Source: Muscardinus avellanarius
Lineage: Eukaryota > Chordata > Mammalia > Rodentia > Gliridae
Direction: 5' to 3'
Assembly (NCBI GenBank): GCA_963383645.1
Contig: OY726571.1
Coordinates: 24,938,116-25,002,115 of the forward strand
Length of the DNA: 64,000 nt
Part shown: piece by piece, positions 22,540 through 33,440 of the stretch
Layout of the letters: the number at the start of each line of letters is the position of its first letter
Numbering within the stretch: position 1 is the stretch's first letter
The notes under the pieces: generated by a model
What the model saw: the letters and a program-made list of their open reading frames with translations, nothing else
What the model was told of the DNA's origin: nothing
Databases searched by the model: none
Translations under genes and position numbers: made by a program

Positions 22540-23264
22540 ATTTTTTTTAAATCATCCAACTTTTAATTAAATTAATCAGACACAGGCATCCTGCCTGCCC
22601 TCTCAATGCCAACAATATTGCCCAGTGTTGTCAGGAACTTCTGGGAGACATAGTATCCTTCCCAGGAGCAGATTCCTGCACTGACCCTGGATCTTCAAGA
22701 CTAGCTGAGCTGCTCTAGAGAAATACTCCACAATGCTCTTATACCCAGATTGTTTCCCTCGGCCATAGGTTTCAATCAGATGACTCTGCAATTCCTTTCC
22801 TGTTGCTTTACTTTTTCTCATGGATAATATAATCATATAAGGTATTTTCTTTCTGTATGCCAAGAACCACTACAGACATTGTTCTCATTTTCTTTCCAGA
22901 ACACACATATTTCTAAAAACTCATTAAAAAGGAAAGCCTATTGCATTTAGCCATATTTTATTTTTTTTTATTCTTTCTTCTTTCATTGTGCTCAAGACTC
23001 CTTCTTCCATCATTTCCTTTCTGTGTAGAGAACTTCTTTTGACTATTCTTTTAGAAGTATGCTGGTAACAAATTCTCCTCATTGACACTGGAGCCTCAAT
23101 GTTATCCAAGTAGAGGAGGTTCTAGGAATATACCTCCCCAAATAGGAGTCACCTTTCAACTAAAAAACTTTTCTCATGGGTTGCATTGAAGGGGACTATA
23201 AGTGCTGCTATCTGAAGGAATGACACGTTCCCCGTCCTCCGGAGATCTCCTGTGTCATGAAGGG
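22540..23264. other. Unassigned sequence with two minus-strand frames
   Basis: Frames at 22863-22603 (86 codons) and 23109-22924 (61 codons) face the same way as the repeat arm at 23265-23740. Neither shows a domain that I recognise. The block may be the rest of the same unidentified element or of a decayed LTR element. Confidence 0.4.
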
Positions 23265-23740
23265 CTAATCATGAGAAGGAATTTGAGAGCCTTATTAGCA
23301 AAAGCATGTTCTTTTTTCAGATACAGTTACAACATATAGGTTATGACCCCTCTATTTTTTTCTCACCTGGATCCAAAGTTACTTCTGAGTGTATAATAAA
23401 ACCCTATATTTGAGAGATTTTTTTTTTTATTCTGAAGAGACCCTTACTGAAAAGCAGATCTAATACAACTTGTTTTTTGCCGGGTGTGGTGGCGCCCGCT
23501 TGTAATCCCCGCACTTGGGAGGCAGAGACAGGAGGATCGGGCAGGTTCGAAGCCAGCCATGCATGCTGGCTTAGGAGACCCTGTTTCCAAATAGAAATGT
23601 AAAAATGGGTCTGGGAGTGTAGCCCAGAGGTAGAAGGGTACAGGAACCCCAGTACCACCAAAAATAACAATAAAAATAAATAAAACAACTTGTTCTTGGA
23701 CTATGGGTACTATCAATAACATTCTGTTTCTTGGTGTTTA
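23265..23740 (-). repeat. Unassigned repeat, right arm of an inverted pair
   Basis: Reverse complement of 19925-20200 over about 270 bp, interrupted by the SINE at 23479-23684. The arms are clearly diverged (scattered mismatches and indels), so they look like two old insertions of one family rather than a recent inverted duplication. Confidence 0.75.
23479..23684 (+). mobile_element. Type B SINE
   Basis: Complete, inserted in the right arm of the inverted repeat pair with the duplication acaacttgtt (23465-23474 and 23685-23694). Hairpin stem aagccagc (23550-23557) pairs with gctggctt (23565-23572) around a 7-base loop, catgcat. Confidence 0.95.
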
Positions 23741-23813
23741 ACTTTATAGTAAAAGTTTACCTTTTAAGCATGTGGAAGTTATAGAAATATAATTAGCATA
23801 AATCTTTATTGAG

Positions 23814-24017
23814 TGCCAGGCGTGGTGGCGCATGCTTGTAATCCCCGCGCTTGGGAGGCGGAGACAGGGGGATCGCGTTGGTTCCAAGCCAGCCTTGCTG
23901 GCTTAAGAGACCCTGTTTCCAAATTAAAAAATAATAATAAGATAGGTCTGGGAGTGTATCCTGGAGGTAGAAGGGCTTCCAGGAACCCCAGTACCACCAA
24001 AATAAATAAATAAATAA
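23814..24017 (+). mobile_element. Type B SINE
   Basis: Perfect 16-bp duplication ataaatctttattgag (23798-23813 and 24018-24033). High CpG content and an (AAAT)n tail suggest a young copy. Confidence 0.96.
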
Positions 24018-24130
24018 ATAAATCTTTATTGAGAATAAAATGAAAGTGAAAATATGTTTCCTAAAGTAATTTTCAATGGCTATTGAGTCTTTTAAGTGTT
24101 AGTGAAATCATAAACAAAATGAATTGTAAT

Positions 24131-24340
24131 TTTTTTCTTCTTTTTGTGGTGTTAGAGCTTGAACTCAGAGACATTCTACCCCTTAGCTACACTCCCAAGC
24201 CTATTTTATTTTTTATTTTGAAACAGGGTCTCATTAAGTTGAGTAGGGTCTCATAAGGTTGCTGAGGCTGGCTGTGAACCTGTGATCCTCCTGTTTCAGC
24301 TTACCAAGTATGAGATTACAGGTGCAAACCACCAGAGCAG
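24131..24340 (-). mobile_element. Type A SINE, diverged
   Basis: AGAGCTTGAACTCAGAGACATTCTACC..AGCTACACTCCCAAGCC..GAAACAGGGTCTCATTAAG. Approximate flank repeat gaattgtaat / gaattgtgac. Confidence 0.9.
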
Positions 24341-24433
24341 GAATTGTGACTTCAAGTGCAGTTATCTAGGTCAATGAACAAATGCAATTGGGGCTCAAAG
24401 TTATATTTAAGGAGGTAGGTAACTCTGTTTTTT

Positions 24434-24635
24434 GTTGTTGGTGGTGGTGGTGGTGGTACTGGGTTTCCTAGAAACCCTTCTACTTCCGGACTAAACTCCC
24501 AGACACCTATTCTTTATATTTTTATTTGGAAACAGGGTCTCTTAAGCCAGTGAAGCTGGCTCCAAACCTGCACCATCCTTCTGTCTCCGCCTCCCAAGAG
24601 CGGGGATTAAAAGCCTGCGCCACCACCCCCACCGG
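24434..24635 (-). mobile_element. Type B SINE with (GGT)n tail
   Basis: The tail is an expanded ACC/AAC repeat in element sense (24435-24462). Flanks ggtaactctgttttt and ggtaaactctattttt form the target duplication with two differences. Confidence 0.92.
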
Positions 24636-24671
24636 GTAAACTCTATTTTTAAGTAATGCTAGTAAAAAAAA

Positions 24672-24691
24672 ATATATATATATATATATAA
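24672..24691. repeat. Short (TA)10 run
   Basis: Follows an A-run; simple repeat. Confidence 0.9.
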
Positions 24692-26018
24692 TCTGAATGC
24701 AACAAATATTGATTTTGAAAAAGTACCACGCACTCTTTCACTGATTTTTCTCCATCATTATGTGACACTGAAAAGGACAAAATAAATTCAGAGGTAGACA
24801 TCCTTTAGAATCCATACAACCTGCCTAAAACACAAAAAAGACAGTTCTGCAAAGGGATGCCACTGTCTGGGGCGATATTCCTGAGCCTTCTGAAGTCATA
24901 AAGATAGTGTAGGCTGGACCCTCATTTTCAGACTTCACAGCACCTCATATACTCAATTGACAGCCATTGGTCACATCCATAAGACACAAAGGCCACTGCT
25001 CTGTTTGATGCACTGTCTGAGGATTCTAGTCTTTTTGAATGACTGCAAAAAGCAGCTAGAAGTTATAGCAGCACCTCTCGCCTGGGCAGCTGTGTCTACT
25101 GACTTAACTAACAACTGTCTCTTCAGCTCGTTAAATTATTCTGTTGGAGTTTCACCGGGAAGTTACAAAGTCAGACGTGCTTGTACTTCTCATGACCCTG
25201 CAAGAACTCTTCCATTAAAAAAGCAAGGTGGAAAACCAGCATTATTAGATTAATGGACTGTGCAGTGGCCCTAAGAGGAATAAGTAATTATGTTAAGTAA
25301 GCCGTATCAACTCAACCTCTAGAAGAAAAAAAAACCCACAAGTGAGAACTTGTCAAAACTTCAGTTGTGGATGATGTAAATAAAACATCACTTTTTAGTA
25401 AGTTTGTTAGTTAGCTTTTTGCCTAAAATATTTCTTAACGAGAAAACCACCAATTATCAAGATATAAAGAGCCTGAGTGCTTGCGAATGTGTTAATAAAA
25501 CTGAATATTGTTATGAATGTGATATAATTAAAATAAAGAAACATAAGTGGTAAAAATATTCATCGTGCTAAAACAATATGGTTAGCATTTTGGCATACTT
25601 GCTTCATTTCATTCCCCAAAGCATTATACAATTAATTTTGCACTGAAAATTTCTTGGCATTAAAAAATAAATATTATCCCTTATAGATGCATTATCCTGT
25701 CATCATTATTTAAAATGACTATGATGTCCATTTGGTAAATGCAAGTTAATTTGCTTAACTGTCCTTTAATTTTGAGTTTAAATTGTTTACATTGTTTACA
25801 ATTATGTTCCTAAGATGTTTAGTGCAGTACTTCATAAATATAATCTCTTCCATATGTTGGATGATTTGCTTCAGAAATATATCCAGAAGTGGAATTATTA
25901 TATTCAACATTATGAAGGTTTTTAAAAAATAATTTGAATACATTGCATAGTTTGCTTTTAATTATTGTTCTAATTATAAAGCTGTTTTTATTCATGCTCA
26001 TTTTTAAACATTGAAAGC
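24692..26018. other. Unique sequence
   Basis: Largest frame is 24957-25253 (98 codons, plus), beginning MTAIGHIHKTQRPLL. It shows no domain and lies in ordinary AT-rich DNA, so I do not call a gene. The 25260-26018 part is strongly AT-rich. Confidence 0.45.
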
Positions 26019-26021
26019 TTG

Positions 26022-26170
26022 TTATTATTATTATTATTATTATTTTTTGGTGGTACTGGGGTTCCTGGAAGCCCTTCTTCCTCCGGGCTACACTCCCAGT
26101 CCTATTTTATATTTTTGAAACAGGGTCTCTTACGCCAGCACGGCTGGCTTCGAACCTGCGCGATCCTCCT
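26022..26170 (-). mobile_element. 5'-truncated type B SINE
   Basis: The ID half and hairpin region are present (CTGGAAGCCCTTCTTCCTCCGGGC, CGCCAGCACGGCTGGC), but the copy stops at CGATCCTCCTG and lacks about 55 bases of the 7SL head. Tail is (AAT)n in element sense. Confidence 0.9.
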
Positions 26171-26511
26171 GAATTTTGAAAATAAACATATACTTGCAAT
26201 CTCCTAGCCCTCCACTGAAATACCATTAATATTTTGGTTACATTTGACTGTAGGTCTTTTATAATCCTTAAGCTCCTCTCTATAACCCTTGTGGCATTAA
26301 AGAACACAAAAGACAAGTGTCCACCAGCATTTTATGAAAAATCAAGTTTAATGATGCCTATTCTCAACCCAATTTCTCTAACTTACATTTTAATATTTCA
26401 TTTATTCTACTGGGTTAACTTTGAGACATAGTACACTGCCCAGTTGTAGATGTTACTAAATTGTTCAAGAATGTTATAGAAGATTGGGAGAGGGATGATT
26501 GATGAGAGGAG
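26171..26511. other. Unique sequence
   Basis: Nothing recognised. Confidence 0.4.
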
Positions 26512-26542
26512 AGATAGACGATAGGTAGGTAGGTAGATAGAT

Positions 26543-26573
<31 letters not shown>

Positions 26574-26574
26574 G
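26512..26574. repeat. (GATA)n microsatellite with GGTA variants
   Basis: Contains eight or more tandem GATA units at 26546-26573. Translated frames across it (YLSIYLSIYLS) are artefacts. Confidence 0.95.
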
Positions 26575-26832
26575 TTTGTGAAACCTGGTCACTTCAATTA
26601 AACTTAAAAATTACAAAAAATAGTTAACAGTTAACTTTCTGAACATCACCCATATTACTTGACAAGCAAAAATAAAGGCTGGGCTTTCTAAAGGAAGATA
26701 AAAGCGAATGGTGCATTCTAACATAATATAGGGATGGTATCCCTGCTGCACCATCCCTAAAGAGTCAGTGTTATCCAAATGGTGTATGCATTGCTGGTGC
26801 ACAGAAGTGGAAGCTTAAGAAAATATTTATGG

Positions 26833-27010
26833 GCCAGGCATGGTGGCTCACGCTTGTAATCCCAGCATTCTGAGGCTGAGACCAGAGGATCACTGTTCGC
26901 ACTTCGCAACTCAGTGAGAACCTGTTTCAAAAAATAAAAACACTAAAAAGTGGGACCTGCAGGTGTAGCTTGGAGATCGAATGCCCCTGGGTTCCATCCC
27001 CAGACCTGCA
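26833..27010 (+). mobile_element. Type A SINE with internal deletion
   Basis: After the B-box region (CACTGTTCG) the copy jumps to CACTTCGCAACTCAGTGAG, dropping about 35 bases of the left monomer (AGGACAGCCTCAGCTACTTA region). Confidence 0.9.
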
Positions 27011-27030
27011 AATAAATAAGTAAATAAGGA

Positions 27031-27534
27031 AGGAAGGAACAGATAAAACTACAAACCTTTTAATTTTTAAAATATAGCCTCAACTTCCTGATAGAACCGC
27101 TTGATTCATATTTATTTATATGATATATAAAATAGATAAAAACAAGCAAAAGCCTTTCATATTTTCAGTCTAAACATTGTAGGCTTATGGAGATAATGCT
27201 CTCGTTTTTATTTAAATTAGCTGCTGTATTGACTTTGTTAAAGTTCTTTATTGCCAGGAATCCTTCAACTTCTGCTGTTTCTGACATATTCTTCCTGTGC
27301 CTTTCATTAATAATGTTCACTATATTCTTCTCAGTATTTTTGCTTTTTGAGTTTAAGACACTTAGTGATGTTTAATTCATTCTGCAGTCATAAATGGTAT
27401 GAGATAAAGCATATGTAACTCTGCCTTCAGTTGAGTACCAATGAGAGAGCAAAAGTATTCATAATTTAGATTCTCTATGTAAGCATTTAATTTCTTAGCT
27501 ATTGCTGACTATTAACATTCATACTTATCTATAC
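27031..27534. other. Unique AT-rich sequence
   Basis: A 62-codon hydrophobic frame at 27187-27375 has no context supporting a gene. Confidence 0.4.
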
Positions 27535-27547
27535 AAATGAAGAGTTA

Positions 27548-27781
27548 GCCGGGCACGGTGGCGCAGGCTTGTATTCCCCGCGCTTGGGAGGCGAAGACAG
27601 GAGAATAGCGCAGGTTCGAAGTCAGCCGCGCTGGCTCAAGAGACTCTGTTTCCAAATAAATGATATAAAATAGGTCTTGGAGTGTAGCCCGGAAGGGCTT
27701 CCAGGAACCCCAGTACCACCACCACCACCACCACCACCACCACCACCACCACCACCACCACAACAACAACAACAACAACAA
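27548..27781 (+). mobile_element. Type B SINE with long (ACC)n tail
   Basis: Flanked by aaatgaagagtta (27535-27547) and aaatgaagagcta (27782-27794). The A-box region lacks part of the ID half (GTGTAGCCCGGAAGGGCTTCC). Tail is (ACC)n followed by (AAC)n. Confidence 0.95.
27712..27779. repeat. (ACC)16-17 then (AAC)n microsatellite in SINE tail
   Basis: Grown from the AGTACCACC end of the type B SINE. The poly-W frame on the opposite strand is an artefact. Confidence 0.96.
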
Positions 27782-27953
27782 AAATGAAGAGCTAATAATA
27801 AAATTAGAGAGTCACGATCCAGAATCCTTTGTAGCTTAGCAAGGCAATTATTTCAAAAATAAGTTATTACAGCCACTTCCTTGCAGTTTACAAAGTTGTG
27901 GAAGGACAAATTGGAACTCCCAGCAGACTGAAGTGAAAACAATAACAGAATTT

Positions 27954-28175
27954 ATTTATTTATTTATTTTTGGTGGTACTGGGGGTGGAACTCAGGGCTT
28001 TTTTCTACCTCCGGGCTATATTCCTAGACTTATTTTATACTATATTTGGCAGCAGGTTCTCACAAAGTTGCTGAGAGTCTCACTAAGTAGCTGAGGCTGG
28101 CTTTGAACTTGTGGCATCCTCCTGTCTCAGCTTTCCAAGTGCTGGGATTACAAGCGTGCACCACCACGCCTGGCT
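27954..28175 (-). mobile_element. SINE with type A left half and type B-like 3' words
   Basis: Perfect 15-bp duplication acaataacagaattt (27939-27953 and 28176-28190). The left half is type A (AAGTTGCTGAGAGTCTCACTAAG, 28060-28082), while the right end has GGTGGTACTGGGGGTGG and CTACCTCCGGGCTA, the type B spelling. Confidence 0.92.
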
Positions 28176-28264
28176 ACAATAACAGAATTTTATAATGCAC
28201 TCAAACTTCTAATAGTTTGCCCCTGCTAAAGCTTCTATAAATATGCAAATTTAAAAATAATCCT

Positions 28265-28462
28265 AGGCCAGGTTTTTAATCCCCGGGCTTGGGAGGCGGA
28301 GGCAGGAGGATTGTTCTGGTTCGGAGCCAGCCTCGCTGGCTTAAGAGACCCTGTTTCCACATAAAAAAAAAAAAAGCTTAAAAAATAGGTCTGGGAGTGT
28401 AGCCCGTGGGAGTGTAGCCCGGAGGTAGAAGGGCTTCCAGAAACCCCAGTACCACCAATCAC

Positions 28463-28509
<47 letters not shown>
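28265..28509 (+). mobile_element. Type B SINE with duplicated A-box segment and (ATC)n tail
   Basis: The head is shortened (AGGCCAGGTTTTTAATCCCC). The 15-base unit gggagtgtagcccgt is repeated in tandem (about 28394-28423). The flanking word atcctag occurs on both sides. Confidence 0.9.
28455..28509. repeat. (ATC)n microsatellite in SINE tail
   Basis: About 17 near-perfect units directly after AGTACCACCA. The poly-M frame on the minus strand is an artefact. Confidence 0.96.
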
Positions 28510-28511
<2 letters not shown>

Positions 28512-29369
28512 GTACATTTCTTAAGTCATTGGTGATCTGTCAATTTTAGCCATAAATGTAAGATGGGCCTGAAGTTGCTGTAAGAGTTTTTTTCATGTAT
28601 ATTATAAAAACTCAATTATGAGGCTTATTATTATTAAGGAGTTAATGCCTTCTTTAGAAGAAAGACATGTTGTATATTTTCTCTAGGAACTAAAATATTA
28701 GGTTGACTTCTCTGTCTCCAAATCTTTAACATTAAAACTAATTTGCATAATATTGAGATGGATTCATTCTTATGTAGAAATGATGTGATATATATCATAA
28801 AACTGAACAACTTTCATCTGAGAAATATTTCAAAAGTATATTTGAATGATTAAATTCATTTTTGAGATATTCCCCAGAAGACATTATGTATTATCCAATG
28901 TTCTTAGGAAAAAAATCTTGCAGAGGTTCTGATTTTGCCTTTTTCTCCCATTAATTATTCATTGAAACTATAATTATGCAAAAACTTATAATGATCAATT
29001 GATAGTCATATCCATTGATTAAGCACCAGGCCTTGATACACCTTTTTCTTGTGTCACATCAAATACAGAGTCTAGTCTGTATAGGTTACTTGTTAGATAC
29101 TAAAATTAAAAAGTTATTAATTTTCCCAGTTATAAAAAAGTTATCAATTTCCCCTGTTCTTAATTTCAACTTCCCCTTGAGTTTTTGCAAACATTTTCAA
29201 CATTGGAATAGAAAAATCCATTTTGTCTCCCTACTACATTAATCCTCTCTTTAATAATAAAATTAAAATTAAGAAGATAAAGTATTATACAGCACAGGCT
29301 TCAAAATGCTTTCTCATGGACAATATAATTTGGCAATATCCCTGAGATATGAGACAAATGATATTTTCT
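28510..29369. other. Unique AT-rich sequence
   Basis: No repeat or gene recognised. Confidence 0.45.
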
Positions 29370-29500
29370 ACATTTTATTGGTAAAAAATACCTGAGGATT
29401 AAAGTCATTATAAATTACCTGCCTATAGTTACAAAACTAGGAAACATTAAAATCAGAACTTGAATTCTTCTGACTCAAACCCAGAGCTCTACTCACTAGC
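29370..29500 (-). mobile_element. MIR relic
   Basis: TACCTGAGGATTAAAGTCATTATAAATTACCTGCC..AAAACTAGGAAAC..TCAGAACTTGAATTC..GACTCAAACCCAGAGCTCT is the antisense MIR order (GAGGTTAAG..TTGCC..CACACAGCTAG..GATTTGAACCC..). Confidence 0.6.
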
Positions 29501-30710
29501 AAAGTAAAAACATCACTTGAATGCAACATCATATTTCAAAATTATGCAGAACCCATGCAAATCAAGACATTTGTGAACCAATTAGAAAATAGGTAACCTG
29601 ATACATATCATATGAGAAAAAATCATAAAATATTAATTCTGGTGATATTTCCTACACAAAAAAACACATATACAATCTGTCTCCTCAAGTTGAAGCTAAG
29701 TGTTAAGATTATATACTTCCTGTGTATTTTGTCTGTTTACTTTGTGTGACTAACATGCTTTTTGATGAATCATAAAAATAGAAAAGATGCAAAAAACAAT
29801 TAAAACAAAAGCAAATGTTCCTACCAATTTTGAATTTTCAAATTCAAAACTGTAAACATTTTGCAACACTTTAGTAAAGGATTTTTAATTAACAAATAAA
29901 TAAACATTAAGCAGAAAAAAATGAGGCATGATTTGGCTCTTTCTTAACCCAAACCCCACTTTTTTTTTTTCTCTGCTTCTCTCTCAATAGTTAAACAATA
30001 TTATAAATACAGTCCCTCTGGTATAGAAATTGTATTTTTTGTTCATCTCTATAGTCATATGGGCATATACATATGCATACAACTTTATATCCATGTAAAT
30101 TATGGGGTTGAATATTCTATATTTATTTCTATTTTACAAAAATGTTGATACACTGAACTTAATTATACAAATTTCTTTCCATTCAAAATCCTGAGATCTA
30201 CCCCTTTTTCTATATATCAAAATTTATTGATTCATAAGTAATATGAGACAACTTATTAATTCATTTCCTCACTGATAGATATTTGGGCTTTTCTAAATCT
30301 TTCTCTATTCTACATACATCCAGTTAATTGAGGAAGCTTAACTCATGGCAGGAAAACTGTCGGTGATATATCTATGAGCCATATCCATCTTCTTCCCTTA
30401 TCTGCCTTCCTGCACTATAACCAGAAGAGAGGGGGAACAGAGAGTGTAAAAGCTGTGTCCCTGATCTCACCCTGTCTAGTTTTATCCAGAAATTTCATTG
30501 GTGTAGATTAACAGGAGATATGGGCTAGAAAACAGCATTACTAATAGCCAATTCTTCTTTTAGTAAATGGAGCTTAAACATATTTCCTTATACAAATGTG
30601 AAAGAGCATGCCTAAAATATACCTAAAAGTAATTTTTTGCATCATTATTTATCTATTGGTCATAATTAGTGCCATTATTTCTAGAATCAAAAAAAAAAAA
30701 ACCTACTGAA
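29501..30710. other. AT-rich sequence, partly old L1-like
   Basis: Around 29990-30320 the words AGATCTACCCCTTTTTCT, ATTTATTGATTCATAAG and GATAGATATTTGGGCTTTTCTAAATC recall the antisense 3' region of old L1M, but the match is weak. The rest is unassigned. Confidence 0.35.
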
Positions 30711-30915
30711 GCTGAGCATGGTGGGATACACTTGTAATCCCAGCATTCAGGATGCTGAGACAGGTGGATCACAGTTCGAGGCCAGCCTCAGCTACTTAAT
30801 GAGGTCCTTTGTAACTCAGTAAGAACTATTTCAAAATAAAGAATAAAAATGGGGCTGGGAGTGTAGCTCGGAGGTAGAACGCCCCTGGGTTCCATCCACA
30901 GTATCGGAAAGAAAA
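30711..30915 (+). mobile_element. Type A SINE
   Basis: Full-length with both monomers and GGAGGTAGAACGCCCCTGGGTTCCATCC (30871-30897). An A12 run lies upstream at 30690-30701. Confidence 0.92.
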
Positions 30916-31419
30916 ATAATACTGTAAAACAAGCCACTTCTTGATTACTTTATCCCTGAGATTTGTCTATCATGCCTCCTTTTTTTTGTGTGTGGCCTTC
31001 TTTTGAACTGACTCGAGTCATTTTCTAAATTCGAGAACATTGATGCTATCCTTTTCTCAACTTCCTCAGAAATTGCCTACCTTTGCCTTCAACTTCCCAG
31101 CCACCTCTACTGTCAGCGCATGAACAGAGGGTCAAGGACACTGGTCACTGATGCTCTGTCTCCTCACATCTAGTTCTACTCAGTACTGGATGGCCTCATT
31201 GCTCTTTCCCAGTAGTAGTGGGATCCCCCTATTACCAACCTCAAGACTGGCAAGTGGTAGAAAGAAAGTCTCAAGCCTTCCTAGGGCTCCAATGACTAGT
31301 GGTGACAAAGGTGTCCACAGGAATGAGAAAATAGACACAGTTATCTAAATCCTTCCCTACCTATAGTGACCAGCATAAAAAGTCAATGGATTAAAAGAAC
31401 AGGAAAGATGAGACTAAGA
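30916..31419. other. Unique sequence
   Basis: A 65-codon frame (31151-31348) has no domain. No gene supported. Confidence 0.45.
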
Positions 31420-31830
31420 AAATGAACACAATCATGCCTTGCACATGAAAATGAGTACAACTCGAGAATACCATGCTTAGTGAGATTATCCAGTTATAGA
31501 AGTGGAGGGCCGTATGTTTTCACTCACATGTAGAAGCCAGAAAGAAACTAGAAAACAAAGAAGACCTCAGATAAATGAAGGGAGACACTAGTAGAATGAG
31601 GAAGTCGGTGTGGGGAAGGCGGTTAGATGGGAAAAGGGGATATCTGATGCTGTAAACTGTTTACATAATCCTGTGTTTATATGTTAGTCATCCATTTTGG
31701 TGTAAATATCTATGGGGGGAGAAGAGGGGAGAAAGTGGAGGGAGCACAGGAGGAATTCTATATATCTGTACATGTCACTCTGAACCTGGCCATTATGTAT
31801 AGTTAATGCACCATAAAAAAAAGAGATTCA
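31420..31830 (+). mobile_element. L1 3' end (ORF2 tail and 3' UTR), third variant
   Basis: ATGCTTAGTGAGATTATCCAG is the DNA of the ORF2 C terminus (..IMLSEIS..), followed by TCACTCACATGTAGAAGC, a purine-rich segment and GCACCATAAAAAAAAGAG. It differs from the two other local 3' UTR types. Confidence 0.72.
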
Positions 31831-32784
31831 ATAAAGATGTGGACCAAGAGAGAAAAGAAATGCAGAGCAATCTGCTGTATTTGGGCTCTGAGGTGTTTGT
31901 GGCAGGAGAACACAAGCTCTCTAAACATATAAGAATCTAGGGGAAGGAAGAAGTGGACCTGGTTAGAAAGTCAAGAATAGTCTGGACTGTAGAATACTCT
32001 TGTATCCTCTGTCTGTTCCCATAAGTACCTGCTTTGGGGAAAGGAAAATATTAGGTGGCACACGTTGGAGAATCTCTACTTAGACCTCTTATTAAGTAAC
32101 ATAAATTATTCAATCAGCCTTCATTCTAAATTAAAAGAAGCTTCACAGTGACATTGTCATGAAATCTCATACTTCATTTCAACTTGTACAAGTAGAGATT
32201 TATTCTAAAACACCTTTTGTAGACCAACCTTTGATTGAACATAATATGTTCAAAGTCCAAAATTAGAATACAGAAAACAATAGATTGTATATTATTTGGG
32301 ATTAGTTTATGAAGACATTCCTTTCAGCAAAGAATATTTGATGTGTATTTTCATTGTTTCTGTTTTACAACAAATCCCTGGGGATCTTTCACATAACAAG
32401 CTAGCTGATGTCAAATACAGTGACATCAGTGCAAGCCCATGACACCAGAGAATGCAAAGTATGAAGGACAGTTTGATCTATCTCTCTTCTTTTTAGATTA
32501 AAAAAATCCTGCCTTCACTCATAATTTACATAATAAAAAATCTGTTTATCATGCTGAATGGCCAAATTGGAACATTTTTATTTTAAAGATTGGAGCATTT
32601 TTATTCCTTTAAACAATATAGCTAGAAAGAATCCCACATTAGGGGTGCTCAAAATGCTTCAAGACCAAGCATTTACCTTCTAAGTGGGAGCAGGCTGTGG
32701 GAAACAGAGACAGAGTGAGAAAGAAAGAGAAAACCAGAGACAAAGAGACTGAGAGAAAATCCTCCTTAAAGTCCCATGGCCAGT
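31831..32784. other. Unique sequence
   Basis: A purine-rich patch at 32700-32760 (GAGACAGAGTGAGAAAGAAA). No gene recognised. Confidence 0.45.
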
Positions 32785-33350
32785 GGTTGGGAAACAAACT
32801 ACCAAACTAATGCATGCTTATCTATGTTCATAGCTGCACAGTTCCCCATTGCCAAACTATGGAACCAGCCAAGATGTCCATCAACAGATGAATGAATTAC
32901 AAAAGTATGAGATATGTACGCAATGGAATTTTAATCAGTCATAAAGAAAAACACATTTATATCATTGACAGTGAAATGGTTGGAAGTGGAGAATATTATG
33001 CTAAGTGAGATTAGTCAGGCACAAAAATAAGAAATAGGATGCTCTCCCTAATATACAAAATCTAGGGAGAAAATGGGTCATAGGAGGAACTCTAGATGAA
33101 GAAGGAGATACTATAGAGGAGCAAATAAGGTGACCTGAGGAGATGTAAGAGGGTAAGAGGGAAATTACCTAATGTTCATGATGTACATTAGTAAACATAT
33201 CAAAGTCAATCACTAAGCCAAACATGGGAAGGAGGGAGGGAGAGAAAATGAAGCAGAAATTGGGTAAGGGCTAATTGGGTCATATGTGCATCTATGGCTC
33301 CACCATACATGATTACAATGCACAAATAAAAAGTTTAAAAAATTAAAAAT
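32785..33350 (+). mobile_element. 5'-truncated L1 3' end
   Basis: Starts within the last part of ORF2 (CCAGCCAAGATGTCCATCAACAGATGAATGAATTACAAAAG at 32868-32908, the Q-P-R-P-S-T-D-E-W region) and continues to CTAAGCCAAACATGGGAAGG and the A-rich end. Compared with 36590-37110 and 55749-56461 it is more diverged. Confidence 0.88.
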
Positions 33351-33384
33351 TAAAGTAATACTTTTGGTTTTAAAAGTAGCACAC

Positions 33385-33440
33385 ATATGTATATATATAT
33401 ATAGATATAGATGATATAGATAGATATATAGATACACATA
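33385..33440. repeat. (TA)n / GATA simple repeat
   Basis: ATGTATATATATATATAGAT followed by imperfect GATA units, at the tail position of the minus-strand SINE that follows. Confidence 0.88.

Noticed and set aside
24957..25253. 98-codon plus-strand open frame
   Set aside because: No domain, no nearby splice or promoter context and ordinary AT-rich surroundings; a frame of this size is expected by chance in 64 kb.
27545..27781. Frame with a run of 16 tryptophans
   Set aside because: Translation of the (ACC)n tail of a SINE on the wrong strand.
28235..28507. Frame with a run of 15 methionines
   Set aside because: Translation of the (ATC)n SINE tail.
27712..28509. CRISPR-like array because of dense short repeats
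   Set aside because: Units are uniform triplets without spacers, in SINE tails of a mammalian genome.
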